Of a stretch of DNA of 64,000 nt, positions 34,407 to 43,081 are shown piece by piece. A model generated the notes under the pieces. That model did no database searches, had not been told where the DNA came from, and saw nothing but the letters and a program-made list of their open reading frames with translations. A program made the position numbers and the translations under genes. The stretch is from Methylotetracoccus oryzae (GTDB lineage Bacteria > Pseudomonadota > Gammaproteobacteria > Methylococcales > Methylococcaceae), in the NCBI RefSeq assembly GCF_006175985.1, contig NZ_SRSH01000001.1, forward strand, positions 496,001 to 560,000. The letters run 5' to 3'. Positions within the stretch are counted from its first letter, which is position 1. Each line of letters starts with the position of its first letter.

Positions 34407-34901
34407 TCACAGCAACGATACCTCGCCGCGCATACCCATCAAAAACGAGGTGACTCGCAGATTCACCTTCTGCTCCTCTGCCCAGTCAGCGATTTCGCCT
34501 TCCAGCAGCCTTGCATACTTCCGGTGCAAGGCAGCCTCCTGTTCCATCTCTTCCTCGGTATCGCCGAGTTCCGGCGCAACATTGAAAACCTTGTGATAAG
34601 CACCGCAGTGCCGGTGCTCCAGTATGTAAACGTCTTCGATTTTGTGCAGGTTGCAGGCCGCAGCCAAATGATCGAAAAAGACCTTCTTCCAATGCTTGTA
34701 CTTCTTCGAGCCTCCGCCCAGGGCTCCCAGCGCCGCACCCGCCAGAATCACATGATCGTACCGATTCTGCAGATTGTCGTGGTTCATGAAGGAGACCGTA
34801 TCGTCCAGGAGTCTCGGGTCCATGCAACTGAGCAGCAGCACGGTACCGCGCGGCGCGGGGTAGGTCAGTTCATCAAACTTCGAAACCTGGGTCTTGGACA
34901 T
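34407..34901 (-). CDS. Beta-carbonic-anhydrase-like protein
   Basis: A 164-residue protein with the zinc-site pattern of beta-class carbonic anhydrases: LLLSCMDPRLLDD (Cys, Asp, Arg) and ILEHRHCGAYHKVF (His-x2-Cys), separated by about 65 residues. It is shorter than typical enzymes and diverged elsewhere, so catalytic CO2 hydration is not assured. ATG 34901 is chosen over an upstream GTG because GGAG sits six bases before it. It stands alone. Such enzymes could supply bicarbonate to carboxylases, but nothing here shows it. Confidence 0.65.
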   Translation of the reverse strand: MSKTQVSKFDELTYPAPRGTVLLLSCMDPRLLDDTVSFMNHDNLQNRYDHVILAGAALGALGGGSKKYKHWKKVFFDHLAAACNLHKIEDVYILEHRHCGAYHKVFNVAPELGDTEEEMEQEAALHRKYARLLEGEIADWAEEQKVNLRVTSFLMGMRGEVSLL

Positions 34902-35286
34902 TAAGTTCTCCACTGCGATTTCGGGAGCCGAGCACCCGCTGCGGCAGGAGGCGCCGATTTGAAGCGATACGCGGCAGCAAGATGGCGGTTTCCTCGGCTC
35001 TCGAAGCCTCGGTGAAAACGCGGTGAAGGCTACCCACGCTCATGTCGGAAACTTATCCGGCGACGACAGGCGCGTCAAGCGAAAACCAATCGACGCGCGT
35101 TGCGGAACTCCGATCTCTTCGTGCCACCCGAAAGCCGAACGCATTCGGAAGAGGCGGAGTCGACCGGCCCAGACCATGGGCAATGCGCCGGGCGAGCGGC
35201 AGTCAGGGTCGACTCGCGTGGCCGGGCTGAGGGAAAATGCTGCTCGGGGTGGCCGCTGGCGGGTCGAGTGAGGGGGACAAGAGGAG
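34902..35286. other. Intergenic stretch, 385 bases
   Basis: Between the divergent carbonic-anhydrase-like and Rossmann-fold genes. No gene is supported and no clear promoter could be placed; a GAGGAG ribosome site ends the stretch before 35287. Confidence 0.4.
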
Positions 35287-36066
35287 ATGCAAGAGCCGAT
35301 TGTCGTTGTCGGGATGGGTGAAATGGGCGAACTGTTCGCCCGCGGTTTCCTGAAGCGCGGACATCCCGTATACCCCGCGCTTAGGGGTATATCCCTGGCG
35401 GAGTTGGCTGCGACCGTGCCGGAGCCGGGCCTCGTCATCGCCGCCGTCGGGGAAAATGACCTCGCATCCCTGCTGGAGTCGATCCCCCCGAGCTGGCAAG
35501 GGCGCCTGGCGCTGTTGCAGAACGAGTTGCTGCCGTACGACTGGCAGCGGCACGGGATCGTGGACCCGACGGTCATCGTCGTCTGGTTCGACAAGAAGAA
35601 AGGCCGCCCTTTCGTCGCGGTACTGCCGACCGCCGTCGGCGGTCCCCGCAAGGAAAGCGTACTCGAGGCGCTGCACGCGCTGGAGATCCCGTGCTATCCG
35701 GTGCAGCGCACTGAACTGCTGTATGAGTTGGTCAGGAAGAATCTTTACATCCTGACGATCAACATCGCCGGCTTGCGGCTGCCACCGGGCAGCACCGTCA
35801 GCCAATTGTGGGCACATCATCGTCCGCTGGCCGAGGCGGTCGCTGCGGAAGCCCTCGACATTCAGGAACGGCTGGCCGGCGCCCCCCTGCCACGTCCCCG
35901 ACTTCTCCAAGGCATGCTAGAGGGCTTTGACGGCGACCCGGACCATATCTGTACCGGCCGCACGGCGCGCCAGCGGCTGCAGCGGGCACTGGCCATCGCC
36001 CGGAGCTCGGGCATCACGGTACCCACCATGGCGGCCATCGAACTCGAATTGTCTGCCTCCGGCTGA
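35287..36066 (+). CDS. NAD(P)-binding Rossmann protein, ketopantoate-reductase-like
   Basis: A 259-residue soluble protein. The N-terminus has a dinucleotide fold (IVVVGMGEMGELFARGFLKR) and LVIAAVGENDL, followed by RLALLQNELLPYDWQ, which resembles the substrate-side strand of ketopantoate reductases. The C-terminal half is helical, also in line with that superfamily. The usual catalytic Lys/Glu pattern is not clear, so the substrate is open. GAGGAG precedes the ATG. Confidence 0.55.
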   Translation: MQEPIVVVGMGEMGELFARGFLKRGHPVYPALRGISLAELAATVPEPGLVIAAVGENDLASLLESIPPSWQGRLALLQNELLPYDWQRHGIVDPTVIVVWFDKKKGRPFVAVLPTAVGGPRKESVLEALHALEIPCYPVQRTELLYELVRKNLYILTINIAGLRLPPGSTVSQLWAHHRPLAEAVAAEALDIQERLAGAPLPRPRLLQGMLEGFDGDPDHICTGRTARQRLQRALAIARSSGITVPTMAAIELELSASG

Positions 36067-36707
36067 ACCGCGGGACCCGCCCATCCGCGTGCGCATGGGC
36101 CAGGATCGCAAACTGCATCCTCACGGTTTTTCCCCTCGACCAGCAGTTTGGCGTTTTCCGACGCGACCACCCGGATTCAAACCCCGCCGCGTCCCAGCAG
36201 CAAACGTAACCATTCACCCTAACCTGGCTTGGTGGTGGAAGCGGGCTGGGAGGGAGAGACCGTCTGCGGGAGGGAACCCGCAGTCGAGCCAGGGACGGAT
36301 TCACGGCGTGTCTCGGACTCCCGGCCCGCTCCCGCGAAAGGGGGGCGTGAACAGTTACGCAGCGAACTCCCGCCACCCGCACTGCGCCTGCAGTTACGCG
36401 GTCCCGTGACCATCCGCTCCGGTTCCGGCACGAACCGTAAGACGCGTCGGCAATCCGCTCGCGCATCCCTCTCCCAAGCTTAAACCCTCGACCCGGACGA
36501 CCCAATAAAGCGGGTCTTTCCGGGCTTCTCCGCGCTCGGGCTCCGCGTGTTCTGGCACTGGCGACATCGCAATCGACCAGCCATCCGCGTAGCCCGTGGA
36601 CGACACCAAGGCCGGCACCGTCGGCTCTCTCCCCCAAAAGTCAGTGGAAGCCAGCACTCGCCCGGCCGTCCATCCTGTCAGGAGAACTTACAAAACTAGA
36701 TCGTTCG
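36067..36707. other. Gene-free stretch before the multicopper oxidase operon, 641 bases
   Basis: No gene is supported. A perfect 7-bp hairpin has arms CTGCGGG (36264-36270) and CCCGCAG (36277-36283) with loop AGGGAA. A short GACCC/GGGTC hairpin followed by TTT lies near 36500. The regulatory sites of the next operon begin at 36708. Confidence 0.4.
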
Positions 36708-36727
36708 GTTTACAACCAAGAGTAAAC
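36708..36727. promoter_or_regulatory. Inverted repeat GTTTAC-N8-GTAAAC, candidate activator site
   Basis: Perfect 6-bp arms lie in an AT-rich tract, about 45 bases upstream of the sigma-54-like promoter. Sigma-54 promoters need an upstream-bound activator, and this dyad is the best candidate site. No activator gene is next to it. Confidence 0.45.
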
Positions 36728-36753
36728 AATTGATAAAAAGAAAAAATTTTGGC

Positions 36754-36769
36754 TGGCACGCCCACTGCT
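36754..36769 (+). promoter_or_regulatory. Sigma-54 (RpoN) promoter of the FKBP-multicopper oxidase operon
   Basis: TGGCAC-N5-CTGCT matches the -24/-12 consensus TGGCAC-N5-TTGCW with one change, in a purine/AT-rich context. A start about 12 bases downstream would leave a leader of about 90 bases before the first gene. The leader contains the dyad ATTGGCC-A-GGCCAAT at 36794-36808. Confidence 0.6.
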
Positions 36770-36793
36770 AAAGCCCCTACAAAAGAAAGTGAA

Positions 36794-36808
36794 ATTGGCC
36801 AGGCCAAT
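36794..36808. promoter_or_regulatory. Perfect 7-bp dyad in the operon leader
   Basis: ATTGGCC and GGCCAAT are separated by one base. It could be a repressor site or a small leader hairpin. It lies 25-40 bases after the sigma-54-like promoter. Confidence 0.4.
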
Positions 36809-36872
36809 CTCCGTCTTTCACCTATCTTTTGGATTGTTTGGACTGGATCACAGAAATTACCGGAGAACTCAG

Positions 36873-37619
36873 ATGAACAAGATCGTGTTGCCCCTTCTGA
36901 TGGTGCTGTCGGGTACTGCCCTGGCAGCCGAAACCGGCCAAAGCCCGGCACCCCGCACTGCCGATGACGAACTGCTCAACTACAGCGTCGGCTATCAGAT
37001 CGGCGAGGATTTCAAGCGCCAGAGTATGCCGGGCAAGCCCGAGGCTCTGTCACAAGGCTTGATGGACGCATTGTCCGGTAAACAGCCCACGGTGAACCGC
37101 GTGGAAATGACCCGCGTGCTGGCGGACTTCAAAAAGAAGATGGTGGAGTCACAGGTCCTCACCGAGAAACAGGAAGCCAAGGCCCGCATCCAGGCGGCAG
37201 ACGAAGTGTTCGCCAAGAACAAGGCCGACCCGAGCGTCGTGAAGCTGCCAAGCGGTGTGCAATACCGGGTGCTGCAGGACGGTAAAGGCACCCCGCCCAA
37301 GGCTGGCGAGGTCGTCACGATGAAGTATCAGGCGTCGATTCTGGGCGGCTACGTGTTCGACCAGACCGGCGACAAGACCAAGGAATACGAGGTCGACAAG
37401 CTGATCAAGGGCTGGAGCGAAGCCATGTTGCTGATGCAGCCGGGTGCAAAGTGGGAGGTCTTCATCCCGGCCAGCCTGGGCTACAAGGGACACACCCCGC
37501 TGCGTGATCGCCCCATCAAGCTCGAAGTGGAACTGGTTTCGGCAGGTCCGGCCAAGCCGGGTTCGGCGGAACCGAGCACGGAGGAGCAGGCCCCGCACAG
37601 CGGACATCACCCGGGCTAG
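36873..37619 (+). CDS. FKBP-type peptidyl-prolyl isomerase, FkpA/Mip-like
   Basis: A periplasmic foldase of 248 residues: signal peptide (MNKIVLPLLMVLSGTALA), N-terminal dimerisation domain (ELLNYSVGYQIGEDFKRQ, then a long helix VLADFKKKMVESQVLTEKQE), and C-terminal FKBP domain (LPSGVQYRVLQDGKGTPPKA, FDQTG, LIKGWSEAMLLMQPGAKWEV, IPASLGYKG). The tail is rich in His, Pro and Glu and ends HSGHHPG, which could bind metal. It is the first gene after the sigma-54-like promoter and lies 68 bases upstream of the multicopper oxidase. A foldase dedicated to that large secreted enzyme is the simplest reading. Confidence 0.9.
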   Translation: MNKIVLPLLMVLSGTALAAETGQSPAPRTADDELLNYSVGYQIGEDFKRQSMPGKPEALSQGLMDALSGKQPTVNRVEMTRVLADFKKKMVESQVLTEKQEAKARIQAADEVFAKNKADPSVVKLPSGVQYRVLQDGKGTPPKAGEVVTMKYQASILGGYVFDQTGDKTKEYEVDKLIKGWSEAMLLMQPGAKWEVFIPASLGYKGHTPLRDRPIKLEVELVSAGPAKPGSAEPSTEEQAPHSGHHPG

Positions 37620-37687
37620 AGACGACGCCCCCCACAGTTTTATCGATCGCTCCTTGAGCGCTCATCGCATCATGAGGTGAAAACAAT

Positions 37688-40633
37688 ATGAAAACCAAAC
37701 ACGACGAACTGTCCTCTCCCCCCAGCCTGAACGATGGGGCAGAGGCTCGGTGCGCCCGCATCGATGCGGCGACCGTCAGCACGTTATCGGTGGCGATAGC
37801 GATGCTGCTCGGCAGCAGCGGTGCCAGCGCGATTCCCATTCCAGGCGGCTCGCTGAACCCGATCCGCATTCCGAAGTACGTGTCGGACCTGCCCATCCCA
37901 CCGGAGATGCCGGACAGCACGGTGCAGCCGGAAAACCCCTCGGGGTGCGTGACCGACATGACGCAGTTGCCCGCGATCGACCCGAACAACCCGCCGGCGG
38001 ACATCCCGGCCGCACCGTACACCTGCGGCACCAATGGCGTTCCCAATGCGCACTACAACATCGCCCAGCGCCAGTTCCAGCAGCAGATCCTGCCGAGCAA
38101 CTTCCGCCCGACCACGGTGTGGAGTTACGGCCGCGCGGAGGATCCGATTCCTAACGGTCCGGCACCGCAACCGCTGAGTTCCGGCTCTTCGTTCAACTAT
38201 CCGGCCTTCACGATCGAGAACACCGCTGGCGAAGTCCACAGCGTGCGCTGGATCAATGAACTGGTAAAACTCGATCCGAACACGGGCAAGCCCTACCCGG
38301 CCCAGATCGTGACGCCCGGCAGTTGCACCGCAGACCTGACCAATCTGGTCTGGAACTGCACGCAGCCCAGCGTCATGAAAAATGCCGACCGCAAATTCCT
38401 GCCGCATGTGCTGAAGGGCTCGGTCGACCAAAGCCTGCACTGGGCCAAGCCGAACCAGGATATTGCCTGCGATCCGGCGCATTTTGCCGGCGCCACGGTC
38501 GACTGCACCCCGGCCCTGAACGATCCGCTGATCAAGGAAGCCTACACTGGTCCGATCCCTATGGTCGTGCACGTGCACGGCGCCCATGTCAACGCGATCA
38601 GTGACGGCTACTCCGAAGCCTGGTGGCTGCCGGATGCGTCCGACATCGATCCGCTGACCTACGCCCTGCGCGGCTCCAAGTACGACCAGTTCGACAAGAC
38701 CAACGCGGTGCCGGGCTCCGCGTTCTATCAGTACGAGAACAATCAGCCGGCTTCGATCGTCTGGTATCACGACCACGCGCTGGGTATGACCCACAACAAC
38801 GTCTATGCCGGACCCGCCGGTTTCTGGCTGCTGCGCGGCAACTATACCGATCCGGTCTCCAAGGCGACCATCACCGACATTTCGGCGCAACTGCCCGGCG
38901 GCCAATCGCCGTTCGGTCGGCCTACCCACCCCAGCAAGACCTACACCGTCAACGGCGTGGCCCAGCCGGGTTGCGATCCGAATTTCGACACGGCCTGCCG
39001 CGAGCAGATCCGCGACATCCCGCTGGCCATCCAGGACCGGTCGTTCAACACCGACGGCAGCCTGTTCTATCCGACCAGCCGCGCCTTTTTCGACATCGTC
39101 GATCCGAACGTAATGATTCCGTTCATCGGAGATCCGGTGTCTGGCGTCACCAACTCCTCGATGTCGGACATCGCACCGATCTGGAACCCGGAGTTCTTCG
39201 GCAACTCGATGGTGGTCAACGGCAAGACCTGGCCCATCATGCAAGTGGCGCCGGAGCGCTATCGTTTCCGCATCCTGAACGGCACCGACGCGCGCTTCCT
39301 CAACCTGGCCTTATTCGCTTACCCGCCGCAACCGGGCAAGCCGCATTCGGTCACCAATCTGGAACTGTTCAACTTCGCCCAACGGCAAACCGGCGGCGTG
39401 CAGGAAATTCCGTTCTTCCAGGTCGGATCGGAACAGGGTTATCTGCCGAAGGTAGCGATGATCAGCACCGGCTACGCGCTGTCGCTGAACAAGGGCCAGG
39501 CCATTCCGGCAGTGACCGTCTTGCCGGGCAACACCCGCAACCGTCCCAACCCGGTACCCGCAGGCTGGTGCAATCCGCGGGCGGCGGTACCCAACCCGAT
39601 GGACCCGGGCTGTGAGCAGGCCCTGCTGCTCGGGCCGGCCGAACGCGCCGACGTCGTAATCGATTTCAGCGCCCTGCCGGACGGCACCTACGTGCGCATG
39701 ACAAACAAGGCGGCGGATGGTCCGTTCGGCGGCTTCCCGCCGCTGATCCCGACCGATGACGGATCGACCGCGCAGGTCATGGTGTTCCAGGTAAATCATG
39801 CGATCCCGGTGGTCGGTGGTGACACGCCGCCGAACCAGTTGACCATGCCGACCGATCCGCAGTTGACGGGCAAGAAGGTGATCAAGACCCGGCAGGTCAG
39901 CCTCAACGAGTCCACGTCGGATAACGTGTGCGTGGTGGTCAACGCGCTGACGGCAGCGATCAGCATCGTGCTGGACCCAAACGATCTGGAACTGTACCCG
40001 GATGGCATCAAGCCCTTTGGCGACATCCATACCCTGTGCAACATGATGATCGATGCGGACGGCAACCCGCTGTTCGGCGTTCCTTACCTGCCGCGGGCGG
40101 CCGAACTGGGCACCATGCTGGCGCCAGCCAAAGTTGGACCGGCTGCGGGCTACTACCGCCCCAGCTCGCAGAAATGGATGGATGCGATCCGCCAGGCACC
40201 GAAGACCGGTTCGGTCGAGACCTGGGAGATCTACAACAACACCATCGACGCCCACCCGATCCACCTGCATCTGGTGCGCTTCCAGGTAGTGGACCGGGAG
40301 CCGGCCCAGCAGATCCTGGATCCGTTCAACGGCACGATCATCGGGGCCCGGCCGCTCTCGCTCGCGGGCAGGAAACAGAACCGTCCCGCGCTGCCGAATG
40401 AGATCGGCTTCAAGGACACCGTGATCAGCTACCCCGGCGAGATCACGCGGGTCAAGGCCTTCTTCGATACGCAGGGACTCTATGTCTGGCATTGCCACAT
40501 CGTTGAACACGAGGACAACGAGATGATGGTGTCCTATTGCATCGACGCCACCACGGGTCAGGCTTCGAAGAGCGGCCAGTGCACCAGCCCGGGCGGCAGC
40601 GCCCCGGCGGTTCCAGTCGTCCCCGGCTCCTGA
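37688..40633 (+). CDS. Large secreted multicopper oxidase
   Basis: A 981-residue multicopper oxidase. A long N-region holds a hydrophobic export segment (about residues 30-50). All copper motifs are present: H-x-H at 295-297 with His300 (VVHVHGAH), WYHDH at 359-363, HPIHLH at 856-861, and HCH-x3-H-x4-M at 935-946 (type-1 site with Met). Inserts make it almost twice laccase size. Several Cys pairs in loops suggest disulfides. Trinuclear and type-1 sites are intact, so it should reduce O2 to water while oxidising a metal ion or organic substrate; the large CotA/Mn-oxidase-like size does not fix which. Flanked by two FKBP isomerases. Confidence 0.92.
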   Translation: MKTKHDELSSPPSLNDGAEARCARIDAATVSTLSVAIAMLLGSSGASAIPIPGGSLNPIRIPKYVSDLPIPPEMPDSTVQPENPSGCVTDMTQLPAIDPNNPPADIPAAPYTCGTNGVPNAHYNIAQRQFQQQILPSNFRPTTVWSYGRAEDPIPNGPAPQPLSSGSSFNYPAFTIENTAGEVHSVRWINELVKLDPNTGKPYPAQIVTPGSCTADLTNLVWNCTQPSVMKNADRKFLPHVLKGSVDQSLHWAKPNQDIACDPAHFAGATVDCTPALNDPLIKEAYTGPIPMVVHVHGAHVNAISDGYSEAWWLPDASDIDPLTYALRGSKYDQFDKTNAVPGSAFYQYENNQPASIVWYHDHALGMTHNNVYAGPAGFWLLRGNYTDPVSKATITDISAQLPGGQSPFGRPTHPSKTYTVNGVAQPGCDPNFDTACREQIRDIPLAIQDRSFNTDGSLFYPTSRAFFDIVDPNVMIPFIGDPVSGVTNSSMSDIAPIWNPEFFGNSMVVNGKTWPIMQVAPERYRFRILNGTDARFLNLALFAYPPQPGKPHSVTNLELFNFAQRQTGGVQEIPFFQVGSEQGYLPKVAMISTGYALSLNKGQAIPAVTVLPGNTRNRPNPVPAGWCNPRAAVPNPMDPGCEQALLLGPAERADVVIDFSALPDGTYVRMTNKAADGPFGGFPPLIPTDDGSTAQVMVFQVNHAIPVVGGDTPPNQLTMPTDPQLTGKKVIKTRQVSLNESTSDNVCVVVNALTAAISIVLDPNDLELYPDGIKPFGDIHTLCNMMIDADGNPLFGVPYLPRAAELGTMLAPAKVGPAAGYYRPSSQKWMDAIRQAPKTGSVETWEIYNNTIDAHPIHLHLVRFQVVDREPAQQILDPFNGTIIGARPLSLAGRKQNRPALPNEIGFKDTVISYPGEITRVKAFFDTQGLYVWHCHIVEHEDNEMMVSYCIDATTGQASKSGQCTSPGGSAPAVPVVPGS

Positions 40634-40723
40634 CAACCCGGCCGCCTCCCGGTACCGGCGCCCAATCGGGTGCCGGTATCCGGCAGGCCCTCGCCCTGAC
40701 CGAACGAATTTTGGAGAAACATC

Positions 40724-41263
40724 ATGAACTCTTCACGTCCCACGCTCTTCGGGATCCTGCTGGCCCTCGCTGCGGTGCCGATCATCGCCACGGCGCAGGC
40801 CGTGGACCCGGCCCTGGCACCCGTCGATCCAGCGGCAGCCCCGATCGAAGTCATCCCCGACGCGGACCGGATGGCCGGCGCACCGACCGACCCCGCCACC
40901 GCCGCCGCAGCGACAGCGGCGCCGACGGCAGCCAATCCAAATCCGATACAACGCTTGCCGAGCGGCGTCCGCTACCGCGTGCTGAAGCTTGGCAAGGGCC
41001 CCTTGCCCGATGCTGACGACATCGCATTGGTGAGCTATGTGGCAAAGATCCAGCATGGCCCGATCTTCGACCAGTCCGGTCCCAATCCGAAGGCCGTCCG
41101 GGTCGGCACGCTGATCCCCGGTTGGGCCGAGGTGATGAAGCTGGTTCCGGTAGGCACCCGCTGCCAGATCTGGATCCCGGCCAATCAGGCTTTCAAGGGC
41201 AATACCCCGCTGCGCGGGAAACCGGTCGCGATCACCATGAAACTGCTCAAGCTCAACCCATAG
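40724..41263 (+). CDS. Second FKBP-type peptidyl-prolyl isomerase
   Basis: A 179-residue exported protein: signal (to about ATAQA), an Ala/Pro-rich linker (about residues 26-75), then a single FKBP domain (LPSGVRYRVLKLGKGPLPDA, IFDQSGPNP, LIPGWAEVMKLVPVGTRCQI, IPANQAFKGNTPLRGKP). It lacks the N-terminal dimerisation domain of the first isomerase. Several catalytic-pocket aromatics seem replaced (the FDQSG loop is kept), so it may act as a chaperone more than an isomerase. It lies 90 bases after the oxidase. Confidence 0.85.
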   Translation: MNSSRPTLFGILLALAAVPIIATAQAVDPALAPVDPAAAPIEVIPDADRMAGAPTDPATAAAATAAPTAANPNPIQRLPSGVRYRVLKLGKGPLPDADDIALVSYVAKIQHGPIFDQSGPNPKAVRVGTLIPGWAEVMKLVPVGTRCQIWIPANQAFKGNTPLRGKPVAITMKLLKLNP

Positions 41264-41280
41264 GGACATCTACACGAGCC

Positions 41281-41306
41281 CGCAGGGAGCCAACCGGTTC
41301 CCTGCG
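41281..41306 (+). promoter_or_regulatory. Perfect 8-bp hairpin after the second FKBP gene
   Basis: CGCAGGGA and TCCCTGCG enclose a ten-base loop, 18 bases after the stop. No U-run follows, so it is more likely a transcript-stabilising or processing element than a full terminator. Confidence 0.45.
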
Positions 41307-41442
41307 AAACTCTGCTGTACCGCGCACTCACCGCAATGGACCGCCGGAAACCACGCTCGTTGACACCCCCCGCCACGGCGGGCATTCTCGGCGCGCAGCG
41401 TGTTGAACTGCCCAACCGTCCTTAATTCGAGGAAATCAATCC

Positions 41443-41691
41443 ATGACCATTCGACCATTCGTATTCCTGCTCCTCTCGGCCTTTCCGATGCTGGCCTTCT
41501 CCCAAATGGCCGGGATGAACCCGGAAGAGATGAAAGCGATTCGCACCTACTGCAAGGCCGATGTCGAGCGGCTGTGCCCCGGTGTCCAGCCGGGCGGCGG
41601 ACGGATCAAGGCCTGCCTGATGGAGAAGAAGGAACAGATGTCGGTGGGCTGTGCACAAGCCCTGCAACAGTTGAAGAAGGACAAGCAATAG
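41443..41691 (+). CDS. Small secreted Cys-rich-repeat protein
   Basis: An 82-residue exported protein: signal peptide (to about AFSQ) and one copy of the cysteine-rich repeat related to GLG1/ESL-1 modules, with the motif TYCKADVERLCPGVQPGGGR followed by IKACL and MSVGC, giving four Cys. GAGGAA precedes the ATG. It closes the FKBP-oxidase-FKBP set. Bacterial single-repeat versions have no established role. Position suggests a partner of the oxidase. Confidence 0.78.
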   Translation: MTIRPFVFLLLSAFPMLAFSQMAGMNPEEMKAIRTYCKADVERLCPGVQPGGGRIKACLMEKKEQMSVGCAQALQQLKKDKQ

Positions 41692-41733
41692 GCACCACGA
41701 GCTGCACGTCGCGGGTGGAGAGGGTTCTCGGCG

Positions 41734-42804
41734 TCAGCCCCGGTCGGCCAGGATGTTCCGCAACAGGTCGCTGGCCTTAGACAGCGCTGTTTCGGTCGTC
41801 GCCCAGTCGATGCAGGCATCGGTGACCGAACGGCCATATTGCAGCTGCGACAGATCCTTGGGGATCGGCTGGCTCCCGGCTGCGATATGGCTCTCCAGCA
41901 TCACGCCGACGATAGAGCGATTCCCGTCACGGATCTGGTTGACCACGTTCTGCAGCACCAGCGGCTGGTACTCCGGATTCTTGAAGGAATTGGCATGCGA
42001 GCAGTCGATCACCAGGTTCTGCGGCAGGGAGACCTTCGCCAACGCCTGCTCGGCCAGCGCGACGCTGACGCTGTCGTAGTTCGGCCGACCGCCCCCGCCA
42101 CGCAACACGACGTGGCCGTAGCGATTGCCGCGGGTCCGGATGATCGCGGAGCGACCCTCGCCATTGATGCCGAGGAAGCAGTGTGGATGCGAAGCCGACA
42201 GGATCGCGTTGATGGCAATGCCCAGATCGCCATCGGTCGCATTCTTGAAACCGACCGGGGTCGACAGGCCCGAGGCCATTTCGCGATGGGTCTGCGATTC
42301 CGACGTGCGGGCCCCGATCGCGGTCCATGCAATCAGATCGCCAAGATATTGCGGCGCGATGGGGTCCAGCGCCTCGGTTGCGGCCGGCAGGCCCAGCTCC
42401 GCGACATCCAGCAGGAAACGCCGCGCCTTGCCCATGCCTTCCTCGATCCGGAACGAGTCGTCCATCCGCGGATCGTTGATGTAGCCCTTCCAGCCGGTCG
42501 AGGTGCGCGGCTTCTCAAAGTAAACCCGCATGACCAGCACCAGCGTATCCGACAGTTCGTCGGCCAGGCGTTTTAGGCGCTGCGCATAATCGATGCCGGC
42601 CACCGGATCGTGAATGGAGCAGGGTCCGACGATCGCGAAGAGGCGTCGGTCCTCGCGGTCGAGAATGCGGCGCAGGGTTGCCCGCGCGGCCGTCACGGTC
42701 TGCGCCGCGGTTTCGGTGAGCGGCTCCCGCGACTTGATCGTGTCGGGAGAGGGCATCAGCTCGAACGAGTCGATGTTCAGGTTTTCGGTCGGCCGCAGTG
42801 GCAT
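41734..42804 (-). CDS. aroG: 3-deoxy-7-phosphoheptulonate (DAHP) synthase, class I
   Basis: First enzyme of aromatic amino-acid synthesis, condensing phosphoenolpyruvate with erythrose 4-phosphate. The 356 residues match the AroF/G/H family: IVGPCSIHDP, RVYFEKPRTSTGWKGYINDP, LPAATEALDP, GARTSESQTHREMASGLS, GFKNATDGD, LRGGGGRPNYD and DCSHANSFK. ATG 42804 with GGGAGA is preferred to a longer frame. Which aromatic amino acid feeds back on it cannot be told. Confidence 0.93.
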   Translation of the reverse strand: MPLRPTENLNIDSFELMPSPDTIKSREPLTETAAQTVTAARATLRRILDREDRRLFAIVGPCSIHDPVAGIDYAQRLKRLADELSDTLVLVMRVYFEKPRTSTGWKGYINDPRMDDSFRIEEGMGKARRFLLDVAELGLPAATEALDPIAPQYLGDLIAWTAIGARTSESQTHREMASGLSTPVGFKNATDGDLGIAINAILSASHPHCFLGINGEGRSAIIRTRGNRYGHVVLRGGGGRPNYDSVSVALAEQALAKVSLPQNLVIDCSHANSFKNPEYQPLVLQNVVNQIRDGNRSIVGVMLESHIAAGSQPIPKDLSQLQYGRSVTDACIDWATTETALSKASDLLRNILADRG

Positions 42805-43081
42805 GGTCGTGTCTCCCTTGAATCGCTCGCGAGCGCACCCCGGCCAGTTTATACCGCGCGTGGGGCAGCGCGTCGAGTTGCCGGCAGACCAGGCATAGTC
42901 GGTTCGCGATGGATCACCCACACCTCTCGGCAATGGCAGAAAGCGTACGGTCCGCGCGGCGAACAGCGGCGGTTGGGACGCTGGCAGCCAGGCCCCCCGG
43001 TGCCTCGCGTGAGTCAGCGACGTAGCGGAGGCAGAGTCCGGACGTCACCCCGCTGCAAGACCCGCAACGCGCGGGGCTGAT

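Noticed and set aside
37784-40636. Two long minus-strand frames across the multicopper oxidase
   Set aside because: Shadows of the oxidase; Arg/His-rich translation without motif.
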